A stretch of 57,528 bases of DNA from JBBQLG01 sp964251665 (GCA_964251665.1 CAXUKO010000027.1:1-57528), one strand, 5' to 3'. Numbered from the stretch's first letter, positions 35,546 through 44,058 are shown. Translations and numbers: made by a program. Notes: generated by a model not told the origin, from the sequence alone.

Positions 35546-36880
35546 CTATAATATGTCAGGGTAAGTTTCCCTAATTATCTGACCAGACGTCCTTGGCGAT
35601 GCGCTTCTATTTGTGGCGAAATTGAGCAGGCCGAGTTCATCTAATCGGTAAATAACGGTGGTCTTAGTGGTCTTAAAGAAACTAGCTAGATTGCGGGTTA
35701 TGGTATGAAAACCATCCTGATTACACCGCTGATTATCGATATAGAGTGGCTTATGTCCCCGAAGCCCTATCCGTTCCATTTCTAGGCTAAATCGCTGCAT
35801 CACCGACGTCGCCGGCATGACCAAGCAAGCCGCAAAGTGATTAGCCTGCCATTCCAGCCAGTTTCGATCATTAGCTATCCGGTGCCGATCATACAGAAAA
35901 CTATATACACTATCTTGAAAGGTCTCGTAAGCGGACTTAGAAATTACAGTTTTATTATGCAGGAAGAAATGGCCAAGCTCATGGGCCAACACAAAGCTGA
36001 ATCGGTCCAAGTCATATAGGGACGAATCAATCCGAATGGTTTTATTTGTGAAGTCACAAACGCCTAAAAGCCGATGGCCTTGCCCGTCCACCCCAAGGCC
36101 CAAACTTGAAACAATTTGTAGTTCGTAGACCTCCAGAAGAAATTTGGAAAACTCAGTCCAGTTTAAAAACTTCGCCCGTTGTAGTAGACTTGAATCGTAT
36201 GAGTTCAATAGCAATGTAACCAGTTCCTCAATATCTGCTTTGGAAAGGATGGGTATATTTTTACTGTTATCCTCCAAGTTAGCTAAGGGTAGAATATTCT
36301 GATTTAAAAAAGAAGCGATCAGTAGCTGATCCATCTTACGCTTCCACCGCTGGTGAATAATTGCTTTTAAAAAAGGATCTTGATAATCTTCAGGCGTAAT
36401 GGTTGTCAAGCCTTCTTCCACTTGCATCTGCCGATACCGATCTGCTTTGTAGAGCAGAATATTTAATGTTATGTCATTACTAACCGTAAGTAACATCATA
36501 CCCATCGACCGGGCGAATCGATGACCACCCGCCTGAAAAGCTTTGTTGGTTATGAATACACCCTTTCCGTTAAGGCCAATAACCTGTGTGGCTTTGGTGT
36601 AAAATTCTTCGACATCGTCAACCGGTACTTTCCCCTTATAATTTTTACATTCGATTAGATAAAGTAATGTATACTGGTCCGCTCCAGGCAGCCACTGCTC
36701 AATAGCTATGTCAAAAATTATTTCGCTTCGTCTGGCATACGAGTAATAACCTTTTTTTCGATAAACCCTACAAAAAGTTGGCATTAATCCTAACTGACCC
36801 GATTCCAGCGATTCCTTAATCAATTCGTAGCAAAGCGCTTCAAACTCATCACCCTTCTTAACCGTATTTAACTTAGCCAT
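35546..36880 (-). CDS. restriction-endonuclease / ImmA-type metallopeptidase fusion
   Basis: 444 residues in two parts. The N-terminal domain (about 1-140) is a Mrr-like PD-(D/E)XK nuclease: FDIAIEQW with Asp57, then LYLIECKNYKGKV with Glu77-Cys-Lys79. The C-terminal part (about 230-440) is an ImmA/IrrE peptidase: VLAHELGHFFLHN with His301, Glu302 and His305, and Glu344 in EWQANHFAACLVMP. A TrmB/XRE-like end (residues about 385-420, SFFKTTKTTVIYRLDELGLL) may bind DNA. The pairing of a nuclease with a repressor-cleaving protease in one chain is unusual. It starts 41 bp after the RES-domain gene, so the two are likely co-expressed. Both a defence nuclease triggered by its protease and a phage-type regulator are possible. 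Confidence 0.82.
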   Translation of the reverse strand: MAKLNTVKKGDEFEALCYELIKESLESGQLGLMPTFCRVYRKKGYYSYARRSEIIFDIAIEQWLPGADQYTLLYLIECKNYKGKVPVDDVEEFYTKATQVIGLNGKGVFITNKAFQAGGHRFARSMGMMLLTVSNDITLNILLYKADRYRQMQVEEGLTTITPEDYQDPFLKAIIHQRWKRKMDQLLIASFLNQNILPLANLEDNSKNIPILSKADIEELVTLLLNSYDSSLLQRAKFLNWTEFSKFLLEVYELQIVSSLGLGVDGQGHRLLGVCDFTNKTIRIDSSLYDLDRFSFVLAHELGHFFLHNKTVISKSAYETFQDSVYSFLYDRHRIANDRNWLEWQANHFAACLVMPATSVMQRFSLEMERIGLRGHKPLYIDNQRCNQDGFHTITRNLASFFKTTKTTVIYRLDELGLLNFATNRSASPRTSGQIIRETYPDIL

Positions 36881-36921
36881 GCGCTTAATCGTAAGCTCTC
36901 CTTACTATTAGGGTATTAAAC

Positions 36922-38031
36922 TCAGTCTTCCAGTTCGAGGTAATTGTTGTCCGGGGCTACGGCCTCAATATCTGGAGATAGCATCCAATGCTGGCTGGCG
37001 TTTTTTGGGTGAATATTTTTCCAGATAGGATTAAAAGTTGCTGGGTCAGTCATTAGACTTTTGAGGGGTTCTAACTCGTAGTTTAACCGGTCTTCATTGT
37101 AATCGACGACCCGAAACATGGCGGCTCCAAGTAACTTAAGGCGTTGGCGGGCAAAGTCTTTGTTGAAAGCAATATTATGCCCACTAAACTGACTGGCCAC
37201 GCTTGGATAAATTAGTACATCCAGTTTGGTTTCCGTCTGCACCCCTTTCATGTTATTCAACATGATACGAGCGATGGCGCTGGTAAACAGATACAGGTTG
37301 TTAACCTCTACCGTCGATTTTGTAAATAGCTCTCCTACGTACTCGTCAATTTCTTTAACTGCTTCAGACGTCGTGGGATTGAATATATCATCGTTCAACA
37401 GCAGTTGCTTTTCTGGATCACCGTCCTGCATCGATTCTACCAGTTTCCGGACGCCGATGGCAATGCCGTGAACTGTAATCGGATAGGGAGTCTCGTTGGT
37501 AGCGAGCAACCGGTCAATATTTTCATCTGAATTTCGCCCGTCAACCCAAGTTGATACAACAACTGTTTCCTTCGGTGCTGCTCGTACTTCAAATATGGTT
37601 ACCCCGTTGTCGGATGAACAATAAAACACTGGATCGCCCGCCCAGTTGCATCGACCCAGTGTGGCCTTGTCGTCAGGCGGGCAGTGAAGTTTATTGACAT
37701 TAGGCGTTCGATCGTCTGATTGGTTGAACCAAAACTCGTCTGCCTTGCTGGCTGCCCGGAAGACTGCTGGAAACCGAAAGACATAGGGACGCCGTGTATA
37801 GCCTGACTTAGCAAATACTTGACTGATCTGTTGAATGATTAACTCCTGATTCGCATCCGGGTGATCGAGTGATTGACGGATCTGCTCAAGTTCATTGATA
37901 TATGGAGATGTGGTTTGCATACCTATTAATTTCCGTAGCTTAAGTACTAATCTTTTCAGGTAGAACGCTATCCTGTTGACGACCGTTTTATAAAGCAAGC
38001 AGTTTCGCTGTTTAGGTACGTGTAAAAGCAT
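36922..38031 (-). CDS. RES-domain protein (predicted NAD-degrading effector)
   Basis: 369 residues from the ATG at 38031; the first 37 residues look poorly like a coding N-terminus (basic, Leu-rich), and the ATG at 37920 is a good alternative. The RES fold (residues about 83-240) has RPYVFRFPAVFRAA, the GRCN motif near 126-129, and FYCSSDNGVTIFEVRA (136-151), whose Ser and Glu are the expected catalytic residues. RES proteins include NAD+ glycohydrolase/phosphorylase toxins. No adjacent Xre-type antitoxin gene is visible; the partner instead is the downstream nuclease/ImmA fusion. Confidence 0.75.
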   Translation of the reverse strand: MLLHVPKQRNCLLYKTVVNRIAFYLKRLVLKLRKLIGMQTTSPYINELEQIRQSLDHPDANQELIIQQISQVFAKSGYTRRPYVFRFPAVFRAASKADEFWFNQSDDRTPNVNKLHCPPDDKATLGRCNWAGDPVFYCSSDNGVTIFEVRAAPKETVVVSTWVDGRNSDENIDRLLATNETPYPITVHGIAIGVRKLVESMQDGDPEKQLLLNDDIFNPTTSEAVKEIDEYVGELFTKSTVEVNNLYLFTSAIARIMLNNMKGVQTETKLDVLIYPSVASQFSGHNIAFNKDFARQRLKLLGAAMFRVVDYNEDRLNYELEPLKSLMTDPATFNPIWKNIHPKNASQHWMLSPDIEAVAPDNNYLELED

Positions 38032-38095
38032 ACAATTTTGATGCTTTCCTCAAATTGCTCAAAAGATTTGTGAGGACATAAGCCTATTAGTGCCA

Positions 38096-38572
38096 TTATG
38101 CTTTCAAAACTTTTTCTATAGCATTGGCCTGCCTCTTGCCTCTTTTGTTGAGTCTAACTTCCAGCCCGATAGTAGCTTCGAGCACTTCTTCAAGTTCTTT
38201 ACGACCAAGAGGAACATTCAGATAAGCTAAGTACATGGTTTCACCTATGTGTGTGTCCAACAAGTTCTCAATGTGTTGCGGAAATTTGGTTTTTGCGTTA
38301 GCCTGTTTGAAGCCCTCATGGCTTGAAAAAAGTTTCACCCCAAGCGTTCTACGGACGGTATGATTACGGCTGTCAAGAAGATCAGTCATTCGCCCTCGTA
38401 GGTTTCCTGTCTCGCCCACATAAACAATTTCATCGTTTTGCTTGAGTATATAAACACCCGCTACCGAGGGTATTTGTGAAGCCCATTTCCTCGTTAAAAC
38501 GATTCGCTGCCAATTATCAACGTGAAGTAATTTGGTCTGCAAGTCAAGTAGGTACTGCTCTACACTCAGCAT
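38096..38572 (-). CDS. GIY-YIG domain protein
   Basis: 158 residues. The GIY-YIG core is clear: AGVYILKQNDEIVYVGETGN then LRGRMTDL, with an Arg after the motif and a later acidic helix. The C-terminal part (about 85-158) is helical and basic. It overlaps the next gene by 7 bp on the same strand. It may be a homing-type or repair-like nuclease; no target is evident. Confidence 0.82.
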   Translation of the reverse strand: MLSVEQYLLDLQTKLLHVDNWQRIVLTRKWASQIPSVAGVYILKQNDEIVYVGETGNLRGRMTDLLDSRNHTVRRTLGVKLFSSHEGFKQANAKTKFPQHIENLLDTHIGETMYLAYLNVPLGRKELEEVLEATIGLEVRLNKRGKRQANAIEKVLKA

Positions 38573-38889
38573 AAAGTCTTGTTTTCAAGGGTATCAACAG
38601 GCAAAATCTCAATCGTTACATCCTCATCCCAGTTCATCGTGCCGTGATACTCATCCAGGGCCAGCGTGGTCATAGCATCATGCTCGGCTTCGGTGCGACG
38701 GTTCCAGGCAACTTGATCGTCGAACTGTTCGGCGACGCTGATGTAGAGAAGTTCGCCGTCGGCAGCGTAGACTTCGTATAGGTCAATGTGGCGTTGCGAA
38801 ACGGGTAGCAGCACCAGACCGGTCGCTTCAGCTATGTGTTTGAGATTCGTCGGCGAGGGTACTGGCGGGTTGACGGTAGTGGAGATCAT
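38566..38889 (-). CDS. hypothetical protein, first gene of the pair with GIY-YIG
   Basis: 107 residues, not recognised; acidic with Trp and Asp-rich turns (DEYHGTMNWDEDVTIEI). It has no membrane or metal motif. It overlaps the GIY-YIG gene by 7 bp, suggesting translational coupling, and is preceded on the minus strand by the relaxase and the hairpin at 38952-39002. Confidence 0.5.
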   Translation of the reverse strand: MISTTVNPPVPSPTNLKHIAEATGLVLLPVSQRHIDLYEVYAADGELLYISVAEQFDDQVAWNRRTEAEHDAMTTLALDEYHGTMNWDEDVTIEILPVDTLENKTLC

Positions 38890-38951
38890 GAACTTGTATG
38901 AGATGGCGTACAGACAAAACTACGTAAATCGGGGGACGAAAAATGGACGGT

Positions 38952-39002
38952 AAAGAAAACCGTCTGGCTTTTTATTTACCCACTTGGTTGACGGTTTTCT
39001 TT
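38952..39002 (-). terminator. relaxase-end stem-loop carrying a variant of the 11-bp motif
   Basis: AAAGAAAACCGTC (38952-38964) pairs perfectly with GACGGTTTTCTTT (38990-39002) after the relaxase stop at 39001-39003. The loop holds CCCACTTGGTT (38979-38989), two changes from the plasmid-wide motif CCCCTTTGGTT. It is probably the relaxase terminator. Confidence 0.6.
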
Positions 39003-40209
39003 ATAAACCCCTTCGTCGTTTTGGCTTTTTAGGTGTTTGCTTTGGCGTTACCCCTTTGGTTGGCTGAGCGGACAGATCGGCTTTAGGAACGTTTGAATTT
39101 GCCTGGGCAAAGCTGCGGTTGATTCGGGCAATGTCGCGCTCAATATCCGATTCATGCCTGGCGGCCGTACCTGCAAAAGGTAGCCCCGGCAGTAGCTCGT
39201 TCAGGAAGTCAGCCGGTTTGGCCATGCTGGTTTCGTGGTTGTCTTTTTGAGTTGACCCCTGTGATAGCTGGCCGGATGTAAGTGAATTGGTACGGTCTCG
39301 GATCTGAATCCGGTGGATGATTTTGCCATACACATAGTCCTGTCCCAACGCATAGCCGGGGATTGGTTTCTGACCGGGCGTATCGTTTACCCCATACGAG
39401 ATACCGTCTCGCACGTTGCCGCTTTCGTCTTTGTACGGTACGAGCTGCACATAAAATGGACTGGTATCAGCCAATTTTCGACAGAAGTCAAGCAGATCAT
39501 TTGAGTACCCGACAGTACGATCAATAGCCTCTCGGAGCGACTTACGATCAGGCACCGAACGACGCTGAGTCAGGTAGGAGGGAGGGTTCTGCTGATAACG
39601 AGTCACTGATGCTGTATGCTTCGGCAAAACGGGCGACTGGTCGGCCAATACATTAGGAGCCGGTTGCTGGGTCAGCATTGGTTCAGTGGGCGTTAAACCA
39701 AATTCAGATTCCATCCGCCGGCAGAACTGACCTATCCGCTGGAAGTTATAATGCGAACGGGCGGAGTTTACCCCGTTGAGGTCAACCCGGCTGGCCACGA
39801 TATGAAAATGATCGTGGTCTTTATCATGATGCCGAAACGTAACCAGTGGGTTATTCGTCAGACCAAACTCGGCCGCGAACGCCTGGGTAATCTGCGCCAT
39901 CGTCGAGCGGCCCGGCGACTCACCCACTGGAAACGAAAATACCTGATGCCAAACCGGTTTTTCAACGCGGCTGTTACGTCGTGCCACTTCGCCAAATTGA
40001 CGCGCCAGGGCTTCGATATGAAGCCGCTCCCCATTGGTCAGGTTCATTACCCGGTCGTCGGCAATCAGGCCGGGTACCACGTGCTGGCAGTACAATAGCT
40101 CACCGCGCACCTGCGTGCGATCGAGACTTCGGTTGGGCAAAACGGCGAAGTAACAGTAGTCCATTGCACCGAGGAAACTGGACCCAAACCGCGCTACTTT
40201 TCCAATCAT
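39001..40209 (-). CDS. relaxase/mobilization nuclease (MobB-like)
   Basis: 402 residues of the Bacteroidetes relaxase type (PF03432-like). The N-terminus MIGKVARFGSSF then MDYCYF with Tyr residues supplies the DNA-nicking candidates; the HxDxDHxHFH motif is FRHHDKDHDHFHIVASRVD (about 125-143). The C-terminal half is Pro/Ser/Thr-rich and ends in a Lys/Arg-rich stretch. It nicks oriT and starts transfer; oriT is expected in the gap upstream of mobC. An 11-bp plasmid-wide motif lies inside its 3' end (39051-39061). Confidence 0.88.
   Translation of the reverse strand: MIGKVARFGSSFLGAMDYCYFAVLPNRSLDRTQVRGELLYCQHVVPGLIADDRVMNLTNGERLHIEALARQFGEVARRNSRVEKPVWHQVFSFPVGESPGRSTMAQITQAFAAEFGLTNNPLVTFRHHDKDHDHFHIVASRVDLNGVNSARSHYNFQRIGQFCRRMESEFGLTPTEPMLTQQPAPNVLADQSPVLPKHTASVTRYQQNPPSYLTQRRSVPDRKSLREAIDRTVGYSNDLLDFCRKLADTSPFYVQLVPYKDESGNVRDGISYGVNDTPGQKPIPGYALGQDYVYGKIIHRIQIRDRTNSLTSGQLSQGSTQKDNHETSMAKPADFLNELLPGLPFAGTAARHESDIERDIARINRSFAQANSNVPKADLSAQPTKGVTPKQTPKKPKRRRGL
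39051..39061 (-). repeat. 11-bp motif AACCAAAGGGG, copy 1 (inside relaxase 3' end)
   Basis: Exact copy, read on the minus strand; the only one inside a coding region. It encodes part of the relaxase tail and lies 50 bp before the stop. Confidence 0.7.
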
Positions 40210-40214
40210 AGCAG

Positions 40215-40736
40215 TTAATCATTGAGTCCGTTTACGGCCTGGTGAAGCTGGCTGATCAGGGTCAGTTTATCGTCAGTGGGCAGGGGAGTATCATCCACCT
40301 GTTTTAGTAATAGCAGCAACTGATCCCGGACACGCTGTCGCTGAATTTCACCGGCGTAATCGGTCAGGCGTTCGCGCACGAAGGCCCGGCTACGAGCCAC
40401 GATGTCGGACAGTTCAAGGGCAGAGTGACGGATATGTTCGGCATATAAATCATCGGCGGCTACTTTGTGGCTCAGGTGAAGCAATAGCCCGGATAACTTC
40501 AATAAACTGGCCAGCGTATGCTGTACCTCATCGGGCAACTTCCGAAACTGAGGTAAGTATAAGGGCGATTCGAGCAGCTTTGCCCGGACGTATTGCTGAG
40601 GCTTCAGTTTGAGTTTAGCCGCCTGCGCATAGAGCTGTTCACGTTCATCGGCCGTCACCCGAACGGGCGGTAACCATTGGTCGCGCCGGTCAGCAGCATC
40701 TTTTTTCGGTCTTCCTTTTTTGAATGATCCAGACAT
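40215..40736 (-). CDS. mobC: MobC-like relaxosome accessory protein
   Basis: 173 residues. A basic N-terminus (SGSFKKGRPKKDAADRRDQW) followed by a ribbon-helix-helix-like segment (PVRVTADEREQLYAQAAKLK), then a helical domain with heptads (EVQHTLASLLKLSGLLLHL), the layout of MobC/MbeC auxiliary proteins. It precedes the relaxase by 5 bp and begins just after the candidate oriT region. Confidence 0.82.
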   Translation of the reverse strand: MSGSFKKGRPKKDAADRRDQWLPPVRVTADEREQLYAQAAKLKLKPQQYVRAKLLESPLYLPQFRKLPDEVQHTLASLLKLSGLLLHLSHKVAADDLYAEHIRHSALELSDIVARSRAFVRERLTDYAGEIQRQRVRDQLLLLLKQVDDTPLPTDDKLTLISQLHQAVNGLND

Positions 40737-41055
40737 TAAATTTTTTATTTTTTATAACTACTCAAGCGGGTTATAACTGATCGACGCGGCTAGGTTTTCA
40801 CGTGTTGGCCAACCTGTCCTTGAACGTCAAACTTTTTTGTATCACAAAAACATAGCTTGCTCCGAGTATTTTGTAATCATCATACCGTCAGTAGTCTTGG
40901 TAGGAAAAGTATAGAAAATACCATCCATACCACTTGTACCGCTCCTACCATCGGTACTTGTAACACCAGTCGTACTGCCAATACCAGGCACACCATACCC
41001 ACCAATAGTATGCAAAATAATAACTTTATTTATTTTTGCAGAAAACAAACACATT
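40737..41055. promoter_or_regulatory. divergent gap between mobC and parA-like gene; candidate oriT
   Basis: 319 bp holding no well-supported gene. TTATAACT occurs twice (40752-40759 and 40771-40778, 19 bp apart), a good two-turn repeat for MobC binding. A TAttTTTG -7 element (41031-41038) serves the plus-strand gene at 41056. The stretch from about 40865 to 41012 reads, on the minus strand, as a Gly-rich coding-like series of GGTA-repeating codons with no supported gene. The position beside mobC and the relaxase makes this the likeliest oriT. Confidence 0.5.
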
Positions 41056-41895
41056 ATGGCTGCAACAATCATTGCCGTTCATACCATGAAAGGTGGCTCC
41101 GGAAAATCTACCATTACCGCGATTCTGGCCTCGTACCTCCAGTACGTCAAGCGAAAACGGGTCCTGGTTGTAGATGCCGATGACCCTCAGTATTCAATCG
41201 GCAGCATCCGTGAAAATGAATTATCGCTCTACGACCGTCTGGTAAAGCTGACTCAGAGTGGCCACTCACCAACCGAGTTAGGCGCACTGGCCAATACCCC
41301 GTTTGAGAAGGCCATGACCGAACGACTTCGCTTCAACGTCGAGCACCAGATCAGTAATGACGAATTCTACCCTGTACTTCGCGCTACTGCCGGCACAATT
41401 CGGCAGGTAGACTTTTCGGCTGAGCTGTCGTTTGACTACATCTTTCTGGACCTGGGAGGAGTTTATGATAAGGGCATTGTCGAGATCCTGGCCAAATGTC
41501 ACCTTGTGCTGATTCCATTCACGACGCAGAACATCGACATTCGCCATTCCACGGACTACTGCCTGATGCTCATCGACAGCATCAACGAGGGCGATCTGGG
41601 TACGAACACACAGATCCGCTGTCTTTGGAACAAGTACAAGTTCTTCTACGACAAAAAGGCGCAACTGATTGAGCAAACCATCGGCAGCTATTTTGCCGAA
41701 ATCAATACGCCCGTAACCTTTCTCAAATCGCGATTGCAGGATGCCGACGCTGGCTTCGACCAGAACAAAATGCTGACAACGCTATCGAACCCGGTAGCGA
41801 TTGAAGGCGGCAAATACGCTGAAACAGTGGTAAAGCTGGCCGATGAAATCTTAGCCATCTGCGAACCTGTTGCTCTCGTTAAGCAACCGGCATGA
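41056..41895 (+). CDS. traA: ParA-family ATPase of the mobilization region (TraA-like)
   Basis: 279 residues with a deviant Walker A (KGGSGKST near residue 12), then VLVVDADDPQ and an FDYIFLDLGGVYDKG segment. It matches the orphan ParA/TraA genes of Bacteroidetes conjugative elements, which position the transfer machinery rather than segregate copies. Distinct from the parA at 20120. Confidence 0.85.
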   Translation: MAATIIAVHTMKGGSGKSTITAILASYLQYVKRKRVLVVDADDPQYSIGSIRENELSLYDRLVKLTQSGHSPTELGALANTPFEKAMTERLRFNVEHQISNDEFYPVLRATAGTIRQVDFSAELSFDYIFLDLGGVYDKGIVEILAKCHLVLIPFTTQNIDIRHSTDYCLMLIDSINEGDLGTNTQIRCLWNKYKFFYDKKAQLIEQTIGSYFAEINTPVTFLKSRLQDADAGFDQNKMLTTLSNPVAIEGGKYAETVVKLADEILAICEPVALVKQPA

Positions 41896-41924
41896 TTCCC
41901 GATCACAAACCTGATTGACCGGCT

Positions 41925-42428
41925 ATGTCCGACAAAAAATCAACCCTGACATTAAGCGATCTGCTCAGCCGTGACGGACCTGATGACGGCTCGAACCAGG
42001 GCAGCCCCACGCTGACTTCACCGCTGGGTGGCCGTGAGGATATCGAGAAGCGAACCCGGTTTATGCGGGAGAAGGTACAAACGGAGCAGGTTCCCGTCGA
42101 GGAAACGAATAGTCCGGTGACTGAACCGGAGTCTTCCGATTTGCCGACAGACAGCCTGAATATCATCGTCAAGCCGACGAAGCAGCCACCTAAAAAAGCA
42201 GCAAAAACTGTTTCTAAAGCCGACGATGACAAGGTAACCCGCTCAATTCAGTTCAGTCGGGCGACTTACCGACAAATGGAAACAACCCTGAATTACATCG
42301 CTTACAAAAGCGGCAAACGCAATGTATCGTTTCCGAAATACTTTGAGTTGCTGCACGACATGGCCCGCCAAAATCCAGAGTTGATGAACCAGTTGATTGC
42401 TCATTTTAAAACCACAAACGCCGATTAA
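41925..42428 (+). CDS. TraB-like protein (DUF3408 type)
   Basis: 167 residues. The first 90 residues are acidic and disordered (Pro/Ser/Glu); the last 75 have RSIQFSRATYRQMETTLNYIAYK, the small RHH-like end found in DUF3408/TraB proteins. It follows the ParA-like gene by 29 bp and is likely its partner. Confidence 0.7.
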   Translation: MSDKKSTLTLSDLLSRDGPDDGSNQGSPTLTSPLGGREDIEKRTRFMREKVQTEQVPVEETNSPVTEPESSDLPTDSLNIIVKPTKQPPKKAAKTVSKADDDKVTRSIQFSRATYRQMETTLNYIAYKSGKRNVSFPKYFELLHDMARQNPELMNQLIAHFKTTNAD

Positions 42429-42435
42429 CCAGCTT

Positions 42436-43335
42436 ATGACCTCCTTATTATTATTCGCTATTCCGCTCAGTTCATACATCACACTGTCCGTCGTTGTAAT
42501 GGTTGCCTGGGTATTCTTTGTGGTTACCCGTTTTCAAACCGAAACGGCTACGGCAAGCCAAAAACGGTCTGTCCGACCGGAACCGACTCCCTTTACTTTT
42601 TTTAAACCGGGCGATAATCCACCGGTTCTTATTCCGCTCTCATCCTACTCGGAGGAGGAAGCCGCGATATCGGTTAATATGGATAAGATCAAGTCAGTGC
42701 CCCCAAAGCCTCAGGTGAAACCACCTGTCGTCGATACCCCAACACTGGCACCCGATTCTACAGTTATCATTGCGGAACAACCCTCCACGGCCGTACCTAC
42801 AATCAATGAGCCGATAGATACGGCACCTTCACCGGATTCGATTCCGAACCCTGACTTTGTTGAAACCGACAATCAGGACGATTATGCCCTATTCCAGCCG
42901 CGACAAGTTTCGATTGTCGTTGATTCACCGACAGTAGCCGTTGCCATCGACCATTCGGAATCACGTGACACAGATTCTACCACCGGTAACCTGCAGGACC
43001 TACAGGCGTTGCAACCGCAGTCCGACGACAGACTAATGAACCGGAAGCGTAAAACAGACTGGCTAATACGGATGGCGGAGGGTGTCGATTTTGAAACGTA
43101 CGTACTGTTATTTCGGTCTTATTTTGAGCAGGCCCGGACAATACAGACTGAACAGCCAGATCGTTCGCTGTATGTAATCTTGGGAGAGTTGATTGCGGAT
43201 GAACCAGCCGACGTGCAGGAGCAATTGCTGATGCTATTGGATAAAGAAGCGGACTCAAACGACCCTGGTGAGTTCGTAACGGCAACTGTGGTAACGGATG
43301 AATTGATTGACGAAGAAGAGCCAGCGTTTACCTGA
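42436..43335 (+). CDS. single-pass membrane protein (TraD-like position)
   Basis: 299 residues from the ATG at 42436; earlier in-frame starts are TTG only. It has one N-terminal hydrophobic segment (LLLFAIPLSSYITLSVVVMVAWVFF broken into two runs) and a long acidic, proline-rich middle (about 40-190) before a helical end (QSDDRLMNRKRKTDWLIRMA). I do not recognise a domain. Its position after TraB fits TraD of other elements, but sequence evidence is lacking. Confidence 0.5.
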   Translation: MTSLLLFAIPLSSYITLSVVVMVAWVFFVVTRFQTETATASQKRSVRPEPTPFTFFKPGDNPPVLIPLSSYSEEEAAISVNMDKIKSVPPKPQVKPPVVDTPTLAPDSTVIIAEQPSTAVPTINEPIDTAPSPDSIPNPDFVETDNQDDYALFQPRQVSIVVDSPTVAVAIDHSESRDTDSTTGNLQDLQALQPQSDDRLMNRKRKTDWLIRMAEGVDFETYVLLFRSYFEQARTIQTEQPDRSLYVILGELIADEPADVQEQLLMLLDKEADSNDPGEFVTATVVTDELIDEEEPAFT

Positions 43336-43350
43336 TTGGCTTGTTGCTTA

Positions 43351-43361
43351 CCCCTTTGGTT
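43351..43361 (-). repeat. 11-bp motif, copy 2
   Basis: Exact copy, on the minus strand 3 bp after the stem-loop at 43365-43390. It ends the chain of minus-strand genes, convergent with the plus-strand gene at 42436. Confidence 0.8.
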
Positions 43362-43364
43362 CCT

Positions 43365-43390
43365 GAAACTGGCCCGTTAGGGCCGGTTTC
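43365..43390 (-). terminator. intrinsic terminator of the gene at 43391
   Basis: GAAACTGGCCC and GGGCCGGTTTC pair with one G-T wobble across GTTA, directly after the stop codon at 43391. Confidence 0.7.
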
Positions 43391-43756
43391 TCAGCATAGA
43401 TACCCGTGATGCTCCATAAATAGGGCTTCGGTTTCTGCTTCGGGCACGAACCGAATCAGTGGCCGGATATACTCAACCGTTGACTGGGCACTTTTGCAAT
43501 CGCCCTCCCTATCAACACTAGTGATGACGACACGGCCAGCTAAAGGCAGCGAATACTCACCAAACCAGAATAAAGGAACAGGGCCGTTGAGCAATGCCTG
43601 GTCATCGCCGGTGGCTACGTCGCCGTTTTCAAACCTTCCGTATGAAGCAATGTGCCGGCACTCAATAGCAGCGTAGAAGCCTTGTAATGAATTATCCATT
43701 TCGATGGCTTCAACGATTTGGCGGGTCGGGTCAATCAGGATTGCTTTGATTTTCAT
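43391..43756 (-). CDS. hypothetical protein, DUF3846-like
   Basis: 121 residues from the ATG at 43756; the upstream in-frame ATG at 43798 gives a poor N-terminus. It starts MKIKAILIDPTRQIVEA, a beginning I associate with DUF3846-type plasmid proteins, and continues with an ECRHIASYGRFENGD turn. Small globular protein of unknown function, in the minus-strand chain. Confidence 0.5.
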   Translation of the reverse strand: MKIKAILIDPTRQIVEAIEMDNSLQGFYAAIECRHIASYGRFENGDVATGDDQALLNGPVPLFWFGEYSLPLAGRVVITSVDREGDCKSAQSTVEYIRPLIRFVPEAETEALFMEHHGYLC

Positions 43757-43869
43757 GGCGTTATATCGGTTAGTTAACTGACATAAATTTACTACCAATT
43801 GCTCAACCGTGCGAGTTTAAGTATTTGCAGGTCAGTCTTTTAACTGCCACTTTGTTCTATATTTTATTA

Positions 43870-44058
43870 CCCCATTGGTTGGGGAGTGTGCGGCCGAAAA
43901 AGGCAGTTCGGCCTGTAGTGAGGTTACGAACAAAGGGCCGATCTGCCGGTGCGGAGGAGAGGGCTGCGATGAGTGGTACGCATCGGCAGTAGGCCGATAA
44001 GCGGACTACTCAGTGTTGCCCGACCGGGGGAGTGCAGTTGGTTTTAACCCCTTTGGTT
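43870..44058 (-). repeat. structured intergenic element R1
   Basis: 189 bp bounded by CCCCATTGGTT (43870-43880, one change from the motif) and CCCCTTTGGTT (44048-44058). It contains stem-loops: GGCCGAA/TTCGGCC (43892-43898/43907-43913) and ATCGGC/GCCGAT (43982-43987/43993-43998). Its core 43903-43966 matches element R2 at roughly 45 of 63 positions by eye. No supported gene lies inside it. Confidence 0.65.
44048..44058 (-). repeat. 11-bp motif, copy 3
   Basis: Exact copy on the minus strand, 5 bp after the stem CGAAACCGG/CCAGTTTCG (44064-44072/44080-44088) that ends the gene at 44096; it forms one edge of element R1. Confidence 0.8.

Noticed and set aside
40842..41072. 76-codon minus-strand ORF over the candidate oriT
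   Set aside because: Its start overlaps the strong plus-strand ParA-like gene and the first 20 residues look arbitrary; only the Gly-rich part is of interest and is reported as a finding, not a gene.
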